A stretch of DNA of 35,741 nucleotides from Ruminococcus flavefaciens (GCA_902777125.1 CACYSQ010000020.1:1-35741), one strand, 5' to 3'. Shown: positions 16,317 to 24,770, counted from the stretch's first letter. The notes: generated by a model not told the origin, from the letters alone. Program-made: numbers and translations.

Positions 16317-17213
16317 TCACGCGAAGGCTTTCATTTGGCGTTTTTTCTCGTACATACGCTTATCGGCGAGGTGCTCGGCGGCTTCGAGGCTGCCTGTATG
16401 GTGATCGAACTCTGCGTATCCGTAGGCTATTTGCAGCGAAACAGGCGGGCTGATCTCCGCGTTGTATTGTTTCGCGCACTCGTCAATCTTATCCAGTGCA
16501 TCTTCAACAACGGTGATATCATTGCAGTTGGCTATGACTATGAACTCATCGCCGTCGGTACGGTAGCTAGTTCCGATATCCTTGAATCATTCCTGAATGA
16601 TATGTGCGGCTTTGGTGATATGGCGGTCGCCCTCTGCGTGACCGTGCTTGTCGTTGACCGTTTTGAGGTAGTTGATATCGAGCTGGATAATGATGCAGTC
16701 GGTCTTGTTGAGTGCCACCTCTTTTTCCTTTTCATGGAAGGCGGCACGGTTTGCGAGACCTGTAAGGCTGTCCGTGTAAGCCATTTTCTCCATGACCACG
16801 GCACGTTCTTTGTCAATGGCGAGCCTTGTACGCTTGCGGATAAGGTGGATACCGAGCAGCGATACGAAGATAAGGACGCCTATTCTTGTGAAGTAGCTTG
16901 TGTCGTCAAGTCTGTCGTTGGTGATAAGATAGCGGGCAAGATCGCTTGCAACACCGATAGCTGCAAACGTCATGGCAATGATCACGGTATACACAAATCC
17001 CTTGTCGAGCTTATTGTTCCGTATTCTTCTTATCATCAGGTATATCGTCATTATCAGGGCTATAACGATATTGACGTGGGAGAAGTGCAGCATAAGGTGA
17101 ACATCGCTTATACCGAGTGCGGAGAGAGTCAGCGTCAGCGCATAATTGATCATCGTGAGACTGAGCAGGATAGGGAGGAGAATGGTCTTCCGGTGGTCGG
17201 TCGAGCTTGCCAT
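16317..17213 (-). pseudogene. Broken membrane-bound diguanylate cyclase (GGDEF) gene
   Basis: From 17213 the frame gives about four membrane helices (LLPILLSLTMINYALTL, FTRIGVLIFVSLLGIHLI), a linker helix and the start of a GGDEF domain (MAYTDSLTGLANR, IIQLDINYLKTVND). It then meets an in-frame TGA at 16587-16589. Beyond the stop the same frame continues with FKDIGTSYRTDGDEFIVIA, holding the active-site loop as DGDEF, and runs to LADKRMYEKKRQ and a TGA at 16317. The family has Cys or a similar residue where the TGA stands. The start has no ribosome binding site, no promoter, and the frame is open upstream, so the 5' part is also missing. The product would have made cyclic di-GMP. Confidence 0.8.
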
Positions 17214-17246
17214 AAAGGAAACAGGCAGGTACTGTTTGGAAAAAGG

Positions 17247-17269
17247 AAAAGCCCGGAAACCGGGCTTTT
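17247..17269 (-). terminator. Terminator of the ferric-reductase/FMN gene
   Basis: A 10-bp stem AAAAGCCCGG / CCGGGCTTTT with a three-base loop, followed by CCTTTTTCC on the minus strand, 46 bases after the stop at 17316. Confidence 0.8.
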
Positions 17270-17315
17270 CTGTAAAAGTAATTTTTTTTAGAGCAGCTTT
17301 ATGTGCTTGTCTGTG

Positions 17316-18683
17316 TCAGTTTTTTGCACTTTCCAGTGCATTCCGGGCAGCCTCCATGATGCCCTTTGAGCTGTAGGTCGCACCTGAGCAAGCGTCAACG
17401 TCCGCACTCATGCTCTGCTGTATCTGCGGTATGACCTTCTGCATCGCATCGCTGAAATACTCGGCATCATCGTCATCTGCATAAGCGGAAAATGCCGTGA
17501 TATAGTCATTTTCAATGGTTATGGAAACGTGTACCTTTCCGGTATAGCCCTCGCCGGTGCCCTCGAATGTACCGTTTTTAAAGCGGTAGACCGGCTGCGG
17601 CTCGGTGGGAGCCTCCGTGACCGGCTCGGTCTTGGCGGGCTCGGTCTGAACTGCCGGAGCTTCCGTGGTGGTTTCGGCAGGGGAGGTACCGGTCTCGGAC
17701 ACCTCGGAGGTATAAGCAGATGTCGTTTCCGTTGCAGCCTCCGATGAAGCCTCAGCGGACGTTTCTGCCGTCGTGACCGTAGACTTTTCCGAAACAGCCG
17801 CGGAGGTCGTTGTGACAGCGGAGGCTGATGTGACAGTTGCAGCCGGAGCGTCAAATGTGAATACAGCCGGAGCCTCCTTTGAAGCCTTTATGGTCTCCTT
17901 GTCATTGGTATTGCGCGAAATGAAGCCTATCAAGCACAGCGGTATTATCATTCCGCAGGCACAGACTATATTGGGTGCCGTTTTTGCGTTGGGTCTCCTT
18001 TTTGTGACGAACAGCTTCCGCAGACGCATTGAAGCATAGCCGATGAATACCGCGCTGTAGACAAGGACGTTTAGGAAATAGCCGTCCCTGCCGTTCTGAG
18101 CCTTCGGCACGAAAAGCACCATGACATGAATGAATATCAGCGCATAGAAAAGGTAAGCCGTGCGCTGTATCTTTTTCCACAGTTTAGCGTTCATTTTTCT
18201 GCGTACCGTCTTGAACGACATGACCGTGAGCGGCAGCATTATCAGCACCATTACAAGACAAACGATGCTCGTTATGATGAAGTCCCTCAGTGCATCGCCC
18301 GAGCCCGTCCTGTCGCGGATAATATCGGAGATGTACTGTATGCCGTAGGTCACAACGTGGGAGAGCGTGAGTACAGCCGCGGTTATCGAGAGCTCGCCGC
18401 GAATTGGCATGAGCTTTTTTATCGCAAAGGTGCCGTTCGGGAGAGCACCTGCCCACATGACTACCGCCCAGAAAGCTGCACCGAGTGAGCCTCTTGTGAA
18501 TACAGCAAGGAGGTAGTCCCGGACAAATCCGCTCGATATCGTAACATCAGCCTGCTTTACGGCAACGGACACAACGGTCAGCACTGCGGCGGCAGCATAG
18601 AACGCTCCGGGGTGGCTTTTGAGCTGCTTATCCAGAAAAAAAGCGATAAACAGCGCAATTGCAAGTGAAATTATAAACAGCAT
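17316..18683 (-). CDS. Ferric-reductase-like membrane protein with C-terminal FMN-binding domain
   Basis: Residues 1-255 hold about seven membrane helices arranged like ferric reductase/YedZ (MsrQ) proteins, with candidate haem histidines in LTLSHVVTYGIQ and YALIFIHVMVLF. Residues about 265-365 are an extracellular Thr/Ala/Glu/Pro-rich linker. Residues about 368-455 are an FMN_bind domain ending in DACSGATYSS, where Thr436 fits the residue to which ApbE-type transferases attach FMN covalently. The design moves electrons across the membrane to a surface flavin, probably to reduce ferric iron or another acceptor. It is the last gene of the run DUF2325-DUF3793-flavodoxin-surface protein, downstream of feoB. 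GAGG precedes the ATG. A 9-bp hairpin (18707-18736) lies in the gap before it. Confidence 0.82.
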   Translation of the reverse strand: MLFIISLAIALFIAFFLDKQLKSHPGAFYAAAAVLTVVSVAVKQADVTISSGFVRDYLLAVFTRGSLGAAFWAVVMWAGALPNGTFAIKKLMPIRGELSITAAVLTLSHVVTYGIQYISDIIRDRTGSGDALRDFIITSIVCLVMVLIMLPLTVMSFKTVRRKMNAKLWKKIQRTAYLFYALIFIHVMVLFVPKAQNGRDGYFLNVLVYSAVFIGYASMRLRKLFVTKRRPNAKTAPNIVCACGMIIPLCLIGFISRNTNDKETIKASKEAPAVFTFDAPAATVTSASAVTTTSAAVSEKSTVTTAETSAEASSEAATETTSAYTSEVSETGTSPAETTTEAPAVQTEPAKTEPVTEAPTEPQPVYRFKNGTFEGTGEGYTGKVHVSITIENDYITAFSAYADDDDAEYFSDAMQKVIPQIQQSMSADVDACSGATYSSKGIMEAARNALESAKN

Positions 18684-18706
18684 ATTTTCAACCTCAATTC
18701 AGCACA

Positions 18707-18736
18707 TTACCCCTGGAGCATGAGCCGCAGGGGTAA
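18707..18736. repeat. Intergenic hairpin
   Basis: TTACCCCTG / CAGGGGTAA with a 12-base loop, between the wall-anchored protein gene and the FMN protein gene. There is no T-run, so a partial terminator or mRNA-stability stem is more likely than a full terminator. Confidence 0.5.
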
Positions 18737-18765
18737 CATGAGTTGTATTGTGTCAGGAAAGGGGA

Positions 18766-20226
18766 TCAGTCTTTCTTTCTTCTTACTGCGAATGCAGTCG
18801 CACCGGCAAGTGCAAGCATAGCAGCCGGTATTGCAGCACCGGCATCACCGGTCTTGGGACTGTCGGAGCTGTTGCCGTTGTTTGCTGAACCTGTACCTGA
18901 TGTTGTAGTAGTTGTTGTGGTTGTAGTAGTTGTTGTTGTCGTAACAGGCTTTATCTCAAATGTGTAAGGGTTGGTATAGCCGGTAGCGGTAACAGTGATG
19001 CTGTAATTTCCGCTGCCGTCAAAGACCTTTCCGCTGCGTGATTCAGCATCAAAGTCGATAGTGCCGTCCTCGCCGAACGCCTTGACAGCGCCCTTTCCGG
19101 AAGCACTGAATGAGGTACCGTTCACTTCAAAGGAAGCGATATTTTTGATGAAGTTTGCAGCGTCAGCATCGGTGAAGCCGTCAGCCTTTACGAGCTTGCC
19201 GTTATCGTATTTTACCGGGATATCCTCAGTTGTAAGCTTGAAGCTGCCCGAAAGGGGAGCGTACTTTCCGCTTGTGTCTGAGACCGTAACGGTGTAGCTG
19301 CCGGGCTTTGCGCTGGTGTAGCTTATCTCTGTTTCGGTGACAGTGAAGCCCTCGCCGACCTCTATTTTCTTGCTGTAGTCATCGGGGAAGCCTGTGAGCG
19401 AAAGGGAAGTCTTTCCGGTGCCGGCAGCGGCGTCCTCAGCCTTGACCTCGCCTGCGAACTTCACAGGGAGATACTGCTCTCCGACATTAACTGTCGTATA
19501 GCCGTCAAGCGTGATGAATGTGACGGAGGTGACAGTCTTGCCCATAGAGCTTGCGTAATCCTCGAATTTAAGGTCGTTTCCGTGTACTTCCTTGGTCGTG
19601 ATACCGGCAGACCATGAGACCTGTCCGGCACGCCAGATGTTTTCGAGGTGACGGAGAGCGTACTTGTCACCCTCCTTGGTGTTGACGATAATGCCGTAGA
19701 GGTCAGTCTCCTCGGGATAGCCCTTGATGTTGAGCTGATAGTCGCCGTATCTTGTTGAAGTGGAAACTGTTGCGGAGCCGTCCTTGGTCTGCTCGCCGTT
19801 TGTGTCTATGAGCTTTGAGACCGTCAGGGAATCGCCCGAAACGGTAACCTCCTTGTATGCGGCAGGCTTCTCATCGAGCTTCTTGAAGTCGTACTTTGCA
19901 AGCTTGTCGGCATCGGCAGCATTCACCTCAACAGGGAATGTAACGCCGAGGATAGTGCCGTTTCCGTCATTGTAGGTGCCTGCAACGAGTCCGCCCTCCT
20001 GATTCATCTGCCACTTAGCCTTAGAGTTTTCGTCGCGGGCTCTTGTAGCGGAAGATACCGCATCGACCTCGTATGCGCTGTCGATCTCGGCAGCGTAGAA
20101 ATCCGCGTAGGGGATATTCATCGTACCGTAGATCTTTTCAGCGGAGGCAGCGTTTACCGGGAAAGCTGCCGCTGTGAGTACCGCCATGCAGGCTGCCGCA
20201 CTGACAAGTGAAAATGTTTTTTTCAT
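18766..20226 (-). CDS. Wall-anchored surface protein of unknown function
   Basis: 486 residues: a signal peptide (MKKTFSLVSAAACMAVLTAA, cleaved near VNA-AS), a body beginning IYGTMNIPYADFYAAE, several Ig- or bacterial-surface-like beta segments, a run of 16 Thr, and a C-terminal sortase-type signal with SPKTGD, a hydrophobic helix and RRKKD. I recognise the N-terminal IYGTMNIPYADFY type from Firmicutes surface proteins but not its function. EVDAVSSAT near residues 53-61 faintly resembles the DxxSGAT flavin-attachment motif, which may be coincidence. Position between flavodoxin and the FMN-binding reductase suggests a part in surface electron transfer or iron/haem capture. GGAGG precedes the ATG; 11 bases separate it from the flavodoxin stop. 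Confidence 0.7.
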   Translation of the reverse strand: MKKTFSLVSAAACMAVLTAAAFPVNAASAEKIYGTMNIPYADFYAAEIDSAYEVDAVSSATRARDENSKAKWQMNQEGGLVAGTYNDGNGTILGVTFPVEVNAADADKLAKYDFKKLDEKPAAYKEVTVSGDSLTVSKLIDTNGEQTKDGSATVSTSTRYGDYQLNIKGYPEETDLYGIIVNTKEGDKYALRHLENIWRAGQVSWSAGITTKEVHGNDLKFEDYASSMGKTVTSVTFITLDGYTTVNVGEQYLPVKFAGEVKAEDAAAGTGKTSLSLTGFPDDYSKKIEVGEGFTVTETEISYTSAKPGSYTVTVSDTSGKYAPLSGSFKLTTEDIPVKYDNGKLVKADGFTDADAANFIKNIASFEVNGTSFSASGKGAVKAFGEDGTIDFDAESRSGKVFDGSGNYSITVTATGYTNPYTFEIKPVTTTTTTTTTTTTTTSGTGSANNGNSSDSPKTGDAGAAIPAAMLALAGATAFAVRRKKD

Positions 20227-20237
20227 ACTGTTCCTCC

Positions 20238-20642
20238 TTATGCAAGCTGTGCTGCAAGCTCTTTCAGCTTTGCAAGGTCGTCGTCCGAGGGTGCCTCGTT
20301 TACGATGAAGCCCTCGTCAGCGATGAGTTCGGCACCGGCAGCCTTTACGCGGTCGCACCAGTTTCTCATCCATTCGCCGTCACCCCAGCCGTATGAGCCG
20401 AAGAGAAGCACTTTCTTGCCGCTGAGTGAACCCTCGATGCCTGTGAAGAAGGGCTCGAATTCGTCCTCCTCAAGCACCTCTGCGCCCATTGCAGGGCAGC
20501 CGAATGCGAATGCCTCATAGTCTGCGGCATTTCCGCTGAAATCGGATACCGCAAAAAACTCTGCGTTTGCACCCTCGGCAGCCGCCTTAGCCATAGCCTC
20601 AGTGTTGCCTGTGCCGCTCCAGTAAATTACTGCTGTTTTCAT
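20238..20642 (-). CDS. Flavodoxin
   Basis: 134 residues, the size of a short-chain flavodoxin. The FMN phosphate loop is SGTGNTEAMA (residues 9-18), and FGCPAMGAE and LFGSYGWGDGEWM supply the other two flavin loops. It is a cytoplasmic one-electron carrier that replaces ferredoxin when iron is scarce, which suits its place behind the Feo genes. It overlaps the end of the DUF3793 gene by four bases (ATGA type) and so is translationally coupled. The electron donor cannot be told from sequence. Confidence 0.92.
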   Translation of the reverse strand: MKTAVIYWSGTGNTEAMAKAAAEGANAEFFAVSDFSGNAADYEAFAFGCPAMGAEVLEEDEFEPFFTGIEGSLSGKKVLLFGSYGWGDGEWMRNWCDRVKAAGAELIADEGFIVNEAPSDDDLAKLKELAAQLA

Positions 20643-21217
20643 ATATTTTCCTCCTTGGAAACAGCCTGAAACAAGTTCAGACCTTTTTTTAATCTATCGA
20701 ACAGGATCACCCTGCACCGATCATATTCATCAAATGTTCGCTGTGCCTTTTCGGCGTTTTCGTAGACCTTCCAGTAGCCGCAAAGCAGACAGTTCTTGCC
20801 GCTGTTGCTGATAAATCCTCTTATGTCTGCGATGGGATAACCGAGAAATGCTCCTATCTCATGCGGAAAACTCCCGCAGCTGATACGGCTCGAAAGCTTA
20901 CCGAGCATTTCCTCCTTATCCTTGTCAGCGGAGTAGCCGTATTCCGCAAGGAACGCCTTTACGTCGGGCATTTTCAGCCATGCGCTGAGCATTTTCTCAT
21001 TGTAAATGTAGACAAGCGTCCTTTCGCGACACCTGCAAAGCTGTCTCGCACGGAAGCCCTCCGCAGAAAGCATTTCCGTGAATTCATGCAGGTATTCCGC
21101 TAAGGTCTCCTCATTCCGGGCAATGGATATGAGGTTCGCGCATTTTACTCCGAGCAGAGTCGGAGCTGAGTGGAATGCGAGCTCATTGTCTATCTCGAGG
21201 CGTTCAGGTTCGGACAT
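20639..21217 (-). CDS. DUF3793 family protein
   Basis: 192 residues matching DUF3793 signatures: HSAPTLLGVKCANLISI near the N-terminus and SFPHEIGAFLGYPIADIRGFI with LCGYWKVY in the second half. Conserved Cys and His residues (CRCRER, CLLCGYWKVY) could bind metal or haem, but this is inference. The family is common next to flavodoxin, DUF2325 and feoB in Clostridia, suggesting a role in iron metabolism. GGGAGG precedes the start, which lies 14 bases inside the end of the DUF2325 gene. Confidence 0.85.
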   Translation of the reverse strand: MSEPERLEIDNELAFHSAPTLLGVKCANLISIARNEETLAEYLHEFTEMLSAEGFRARQLCRCRERTLVYIYNEKMLSAWLKMPDVKAFLAEYGYSADKDKEEMLGKLSSRISCGSFPHEIGAFLGYPIADIRGFISNSGKNCLLCGYWKVYENAEKAQRTFDEYDRCRVILFDRLKKGLNLFQAVSKEENI

Positions 21218-21503
21218 TTCTGCCTCCCTTGTAGCCGGAAAGGAGCTGCTTCAGTGCGCTGACACTGGAGCTGTGGACGTGCTCGACCGGTACGCCTCTT
21301 TTTTCGGAGCTCTTTTTCACTGCACCGAGCATTTTATGTGAGCAAGTACCCGTGAAAACGACCATAAGATCGGGAGTACCCAGCTTGCTGTCGAAGTCCG
21401 CGGGCATCTGAGTGAATACCTTTGACTTGTGATTGAACGATTTGCAGATATCCTGATAGCGTGTAGCCATGCGGTCATTTCCGCCGACGATAACTATACT
21501 CAT
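21204..21503 (-). CDS. DUF2325 family protein
   Basis: 99 residues with the family's GG(N)DR start (MSIVIVGGNDRMATRYQDIC) and FTGTCSHKMLGAVKK, where CSH is the conserved Cys-His motif. The fold is thought to be flavodoxin-like or Toprim-like; function unknown. It leads the four-gene run to the surface protein and probably to the FMN reductase. A TTAG-N6-CTAA dyad (21519-21532) sits seven bases upstream of its AGGAGG, so iron-dependent control is likely. Confidence 0.85.
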   Translation of the reverse strand: MSIVIVGGNDRMATRYQDICKSFNHKSKVFTQMPADFDSKLGTPDLMVVFTGTCSHKMLGAVKKSSEKRGVPVEHVHSSSVSALKQLLSGYKGGRNVRT

Positions 21504-21518
21504 AATTCCTCCTTTTTA

Positions 21519-21532
21519 TTAGCGCATACTAA
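21519..21532. promoter_or_regulatory. TTAG-N6-CTAA dyad before DUF2325
   Basis: TTAGCGCATACTAA is an exact TTAG-N6-CTAA. It lies between the hairpin at 21548-21572 and the ribosome binding site of the DUF2325 gene. Similar dyads lie before feoA, before feoB and before the AraC gene. Confidence 0.55.
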
Positions 21533-21547
21533 CAATATGATTTTTAT

Positions 21548-21572
21548 ATGGGGCGATGCTTTATCGCCCCAT
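21548..21572. terminator. Hairpin between feoB cluster and DUF2325
   Basis: A 10-bp stem ATGGGGCGAT / ATCGCCCCAT with a five-base loop lies six bases after the Cys-rich peptide gene. The following minus-strand sequence is ATATAAAAATC, so there is no T-run and part of the feo transcript may read through. Confidence 0.5.
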
Positions 21573-21577
21573 TGAAG

Positions 21578-21724
21578 TTATTTAGTATGGCATTTACCGT
21601 GCATAGCGCAGTTCTGGCAGCCGTGGGAGCAGCCGCCCTTGCCTGACCTTTTGTCGCGTATCATCGTGTAGATAACAGTACCGACTATCAGTAAAAGTAT
21701 CAGTAATACTATCACAGTACCCAT
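21578..21724 (-). CDS. FeoB-associated Cys-rich membrane protein
   Basis: A 48-residue protein: one N-terminal membrane helix (VIVLLILLLIVGTVIY), a basic stretch IRDKRSGKGG, and a Cys-rich tail CSHGCQNCAMHGKC with four cysteines and two histidines. This is the known small partner found after feoB (FeoB_associated family), proposed to bind iron at the membrane. It starts 14 bases after the feoB stop with GGGAGG before the ATG. Confidence 0.9.
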   Translation of the reverse strand: MGTVIVLLILLLIVGTVIYTMIRDKRSGKGGCSHGCQNCAMHGKCHTK

Positions 21725-21738
21725 AAATACCTCCCGGC

Positions 21739-24222
21739 TTACGCCTTGACCTTTGATTTTGTCACATTTACGTTCTTATTGAGCTTTGTAGCCTCGCTGT
21801 ACTTCTTGATGAACAGCATATAGATCATGAATGCGAATATTGCGACAGCAAAGAGGAGACCGATGATGTTGACACTTCCTGTGAAGAGCTTGCCGAACTG
21901 GTAGATCATAAGTGCAACTGCATATGCAAATCCGCACTGATAACCGATAGCGAACCATGTCCACTTGGGACTGTTCATCTCACGCTTGATAGCACCGATC
22001 GCTGCAAAGCAGGGAGCACAGAGAAGATTGAACGCGAGGAAGGAATAGCCTGCGAGCTTTGTGAGTCCCTCGAAGTCGAGAACGCCGAATACGCCAACGA
22101 CTTCTTCCTTTGCAACGAGACCCATGACAGTAGCAACAGCAGCGGCAGCCTCATCGAAGCCGAGAGGTGCAAACAGCCACTTGATGCCGTTTCCGAAGTG
22201 ACCGAGAACAGAATCCTCGAGCTCAAGGTCAGCGTACCAGCCGAAGGAACCGTCAGACCAGCCGAAGGTCGAACCAGCCCAGATAACGATAGAAGAAAGA
22301 AGGATAATTGTACCAGCCTTCTTGATGAAGGACCAGCCGCGCTCCCACATTGAACGGAGAACATTGCTTACTGTGGGCATATGGTATGCGGGGAGCTCCA
22401 TTACGAACGGGGCAGGGTCTCCTGCAAACATCTTTGTCTTTTTGAGCATGATGCCTGATACAATGATAGAAGCCATACCGAGGAAGTAAGCGCTGGGTCC
22501 TACCCACCATGCACCGCCGAAAAGTGCAACTGCGATCATTGATATGATAGGAAGCTTTGCACCGCAGGGGATAAAGGTCGTTGTCATGATCGTCATACGT
22601 CTGTCACGCTCGTTCTCGATAGTACGGCTTGCCATGATACCGGGAACGCCGCAGCCTGTACCGATGAGTATCGGAATGAAGGACTTTCCTGAGAGACCGA
22701 AGCGGCGGAAGATCCTGTCCATGATGAACGCAACTCTTGCCATGTAGCCGCAGGCTTCAAGGAAAGCAAGGAAGATGAAAAGCACGAGCATCTGCGGAAC
22801 AAATCCGAGAACCGCACCAACACCTCCGATAACACCGTCAATGATGAGGCTCTTGAGCCACTCTGCACAGCCTATCTTGTCGAGGCCCTCCTCAGCGTAG
22901 CCGGGGATACTGTTCACATAGCCCTTGTAGTCAGCCATGTCGGGAGCTGTGAACTCGCCCTCCTCATCGAGAGCTTCACCGAGAGCGGCGTCAATATCGT
23001 AGACAGCCTCGGGATTGAGGATAGTTTCATCGTCCTCGGCGTAAACTGCCTTCTTGTAGAATTCGTCCTTGTAGAAGCCGTACTGCTCCTCGAAGTCATC
23101 GAACTCGCCGGACTCAAAGGCATCTCTGATGTCCTCTGCACCGTGAATGTCGTCGTCCTCGCAGGCAGCGTTGATAACTGCTGCGACCTCGTCTGTGAAT
23201 ACGAATTTATCAGCCCACTCGTCCTTGTCCTCATTGTAGTCCTTATTGCCGGAGATCGAAACGATGAAACCGTCACCGAAGAGGTTGTCGTTTACCCAGT
23301 CGGTCATTTTTGTACCGATCGTTGAGATGGAAACGTAGTAAACGATGACCATGATGAGTGCGAATATCGGCAGACCGAGGAAACGGTTCGTTACCACGCG
23401 GTCGATCTTGTCAGAGGTGCTGAGTTTTCCGGCACTCTTTTTCTTGTAGCAGGACTTGATAACGTCCGCTATGTAGATGTAACGCTCATTTGTGATGATA
23501 GACTCAGCGTCGTCGTCGAGCTCCTTTTCGGCAGCGGCGATGTCCGCTTCGATGTGAGCCTTTGTCGTACCGGAGATGTTGAGCTTCTCCATTACCTTGT
23601 CGTCACGCTCGAAGACCTTGAGTGCGTACCAGCGCTGCTGTTCCTCGGGCATATCGTGAAGAACAGCCTCCTCGATGTGGGCAATGGCGTGTTCAACGGG
23701 TCCGGAGAATGTGTGCTGCGGGATAGTCTTGCTGTTCTTTGCAGCGTTTATCGCAGCCTCGGCAGCCTCCTGAACACCCGTACCCTTGAGGGCGGATATC
23801 TCGACTACCATGCAGCCAAGCTGCTTTGAAAGCTCGGCAATGTTTATCTTGTCGCCGTTTTTCTTGATGATGTCGATCATGTTGACCGCAACGACTACCG
23901 GAATGCCAAGCTCTGTGAGCTGAGTTGTGAGGTAGAGGTTACGCTCGAGGTTCGTACCGTCGATGATGTTCAGGATAGCGTCCGGACGCTCACCGATGAG
24001 GTAGTTTCTCGCAACGACTTCTTCGAGCGTGTAGGGGGAAAGCGAGTAGATACCCGGCAGGTCAGTGATGATGACGTCACTGTGCTTTTTCAGCTTGCCT
24101 TCCTTTTTTTCAACTGTAACGCCCGGCCAGTTTCCGACAAACTGATTGGAACCGGTCAGCGCATTGAACAGCGTTGTTTTGCCGCAGTTCGGGTTTCCCG
24201 CAAGGGCAATGCGTATATCCAT
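21739..24222 (-). CDS. feoB: Ferrous iron transporter FeoB with a large acidic extracytoplasmic insertion
   Basis: 827 residues. The cytosolic GTPase shows G1 GNPNCGKTT (9-17), G3 DLPG (54-57) and G4 NMID (114-117). The membrane part has the Gate repeats GTGCGVPGIMASRT with Cys524 and FIPCGAKLPI with Cys553. Between the first membrane helix (about 285-305) and the next (about 456) lies an insertion of about 130 residues (318-450) very rich in Asp and Glu (EDDDIHGAEDIRDAF, FDDFEEQYGFYKDEF). The usual loop there is only a few tens of residues. It should face outside, and it could collect Fe2+. The gene follows two feoA genes and is followed by the Cys-rich partner. GGAAG precedes the ATG. Confidence 0.95.
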   Translation of the reverse strand: MDIRIALAGNPNCGKTTLFNALTGSNQFVGNWPGVTVEKKEGKLKKHSDVIITDLPGIYSLSPYTLEEVVARNYLIGERPDAILNIIDGTNLERNLYLTTQLTELGIPVVVAVNMIDIIKKNGDKINIAELSKQLGCMVVEISALKGTGVQEAAEAAINAAKNSKTIPQHTFSGPVEHAIAHIEEAVLHDMPEEQQRWYALKVFERDDKVMEKLNISGTTKAHIEADIAAAEKELDDDAESIITNERYIYIADVIKSCYKKKSAGKLSTSDKIDRVVTNRFLGLPIFALIMVIVYYVSISTIGTKMTDWVNDNLFGDGFIVSISGNKDYNEDKDEWADKFVFTDEVAAVINAACEDDDIHGAEDIRDAFESGEFDDFEEQYGFYKDEFYKKAVYAEDDETILNPEAVYDIDAALGEALDEEGEFTAPDMADYKGYVNSIPGYAEEGLDKIGCAEWLKSLIIDGVIGGVGAVLGFVPQMLVLFIFLAFLEACGYMARVAFIMDRIFRRFGLSGKSFIPILIGTGCGVPGIMASRTIENERDRRMTIMTTTFIPCGAKLPIISMIAVALFGGAWWVGPSAYFLGMASIIVSGIMLKKTKMFAGDPAPFVMELPAYHMPTVSNVLRSMWERGWSFIKKAGTIILLSSIVIWAGSTFGWSDGSFGWYADLELEDSVLGHFGNGIKWLFAPLGFDEAAAAVATVMGLVAKEEVVGVFGVLDFEGLTKLAGYSFLAFNLLCAPCFAAIGAIKREMNSPKWTWFAIGYQCGFAYAVALMIYQFGKLFTGSVNIIGLLFAVAIFAFMIYMLFIKKYSEATKLNKNVNVTKSKVKA

Positions 24223-24249
24223 TATTGATTCTTCCTTCCTGATATGGAG

Positions 24250-24263
24250 ATAGCAAAAGCTAA
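24250..24263. promoter_or_regulatory. TTAG-N6-CTAA-like dyad between feoA and feoB
   Basis: ATAGCAAAAGCTAA matches the dyad at seven of eight fixed bases and lies 28 bases upstream of feoB. It may mark a second, weaker iron-controlled site inside the operon. Confidence 0.35.
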
Positions 24264-24293
24264 CATATTCTCATTAAAAAAGAGGAACGTGCC

Positions 24294-24518
24294 TCATTCG
24301 CTGACTTCGATCATTTCCGCATCAGCCTTACGCAGTGAAAGCTCATAGCCGCGTACTGTGATCTCGAGAGGATCGCCGAGCGGTGCGACCTTGCGGATAG
24401 TGACCTGCGTACCCTTAGTGATGCCCATGTCCATGATGCGGCGCCTTACAGCACCCTCGCCGTGTATCTTGAGTATCTTCACGGTCTTGCCGATAGCCGT
24501 ATCTCTCAATGTTTTCAT
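24294..24518 (-). CDS. feoA: FeoA domain protein (second copy)
   Basis: 74 residues forming one SH3-like FeoA domain: LRDTAIGKTVKILKIHGEGAVRRRIMDMGITKGTQVTI, then the final hairpin VRGYELSLRKADAEMI. FeoA is a cytosolic accessory of FeoB. The ATG at 24518 was preferred to the GTG at 24527 because GAGGTGA lies five bases before it. It follows the first feoA after about ten bases. Confidence 0.93.
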   Translation of the reverse strand: MKTLRDTAIGKTVKILKIHGEGAVRRRIMDMGITKGTQVTIRKVAPLGDPLEITVRGYELSLRKADAEMIEVSE

Positions 24519-24528
24519 CTTATTCACC

Positions 24529-24741
24529 TCATACCATTATTTTTCTTGCAAGCTCTTCGCTTATCGCAACTCTTGATTCCTTGACCTTCACGATGACGTT
24601 TTCGCCGAGCCTTGAAACAAGACTGACGTTACCGCCGACATGAAAGCCGAGATCCTCCAGATGCTTTTTGACCTCAGGATTTCCGCCTATCTTGCGAATG
24701 ACAAGCTCCTTTTCCTGTTCAGCCATACTTAGCGGCATCAT
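24529..24741 (-). CDS. feoA: FeoA domain protein (first copy)
   Basis: 70 residues, an SH3-like FeoA domain (ELVIRKIGGNPEVKKHLEDLGFHVG, VIVKVKESRVAISEELARKI). It is diverged from the second copy, so the two probably act as different subunits with FeoB rather than being a recent duplication. It is first in the feo operon. GGAAG lies about eight bases before the start; the start could also be the second or third ATG. Confidence 0.9.
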   Translation of the reverse strand: MMPLSMAEQEKELVIRKIGGNPEVKKHLEDLGFHVGGNVSLVSRLGENVIVKVKESRVAISEELARKIMV

Positions 24742-24770
24742 TACAACACTTCCGTTTCTGAAAAAATATA

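Noticed and set aside
16587-16589. TGA in the GGDEF gene as selenocysteine
   Set aside because: The position is not a redox site in GGDEF proteins and no selenocysteine hairpin is evident; mutation or error is simpler.
16335-17291. Plus-strand open frame of 318 codons across the GGDEF pseudogene
   Set aside because: The minus strand gives clear GGDEF and membrane motifs, so this is the antisense shadow of a decayed gene.
18883-18942. Run of ACA/ACT codons (16 Thr) as a possible CRISPR or repeat locus
   Set aside because: It is an in-frame Thr linker before a sortase signal in a secreted protein, a common surface-protein feature.
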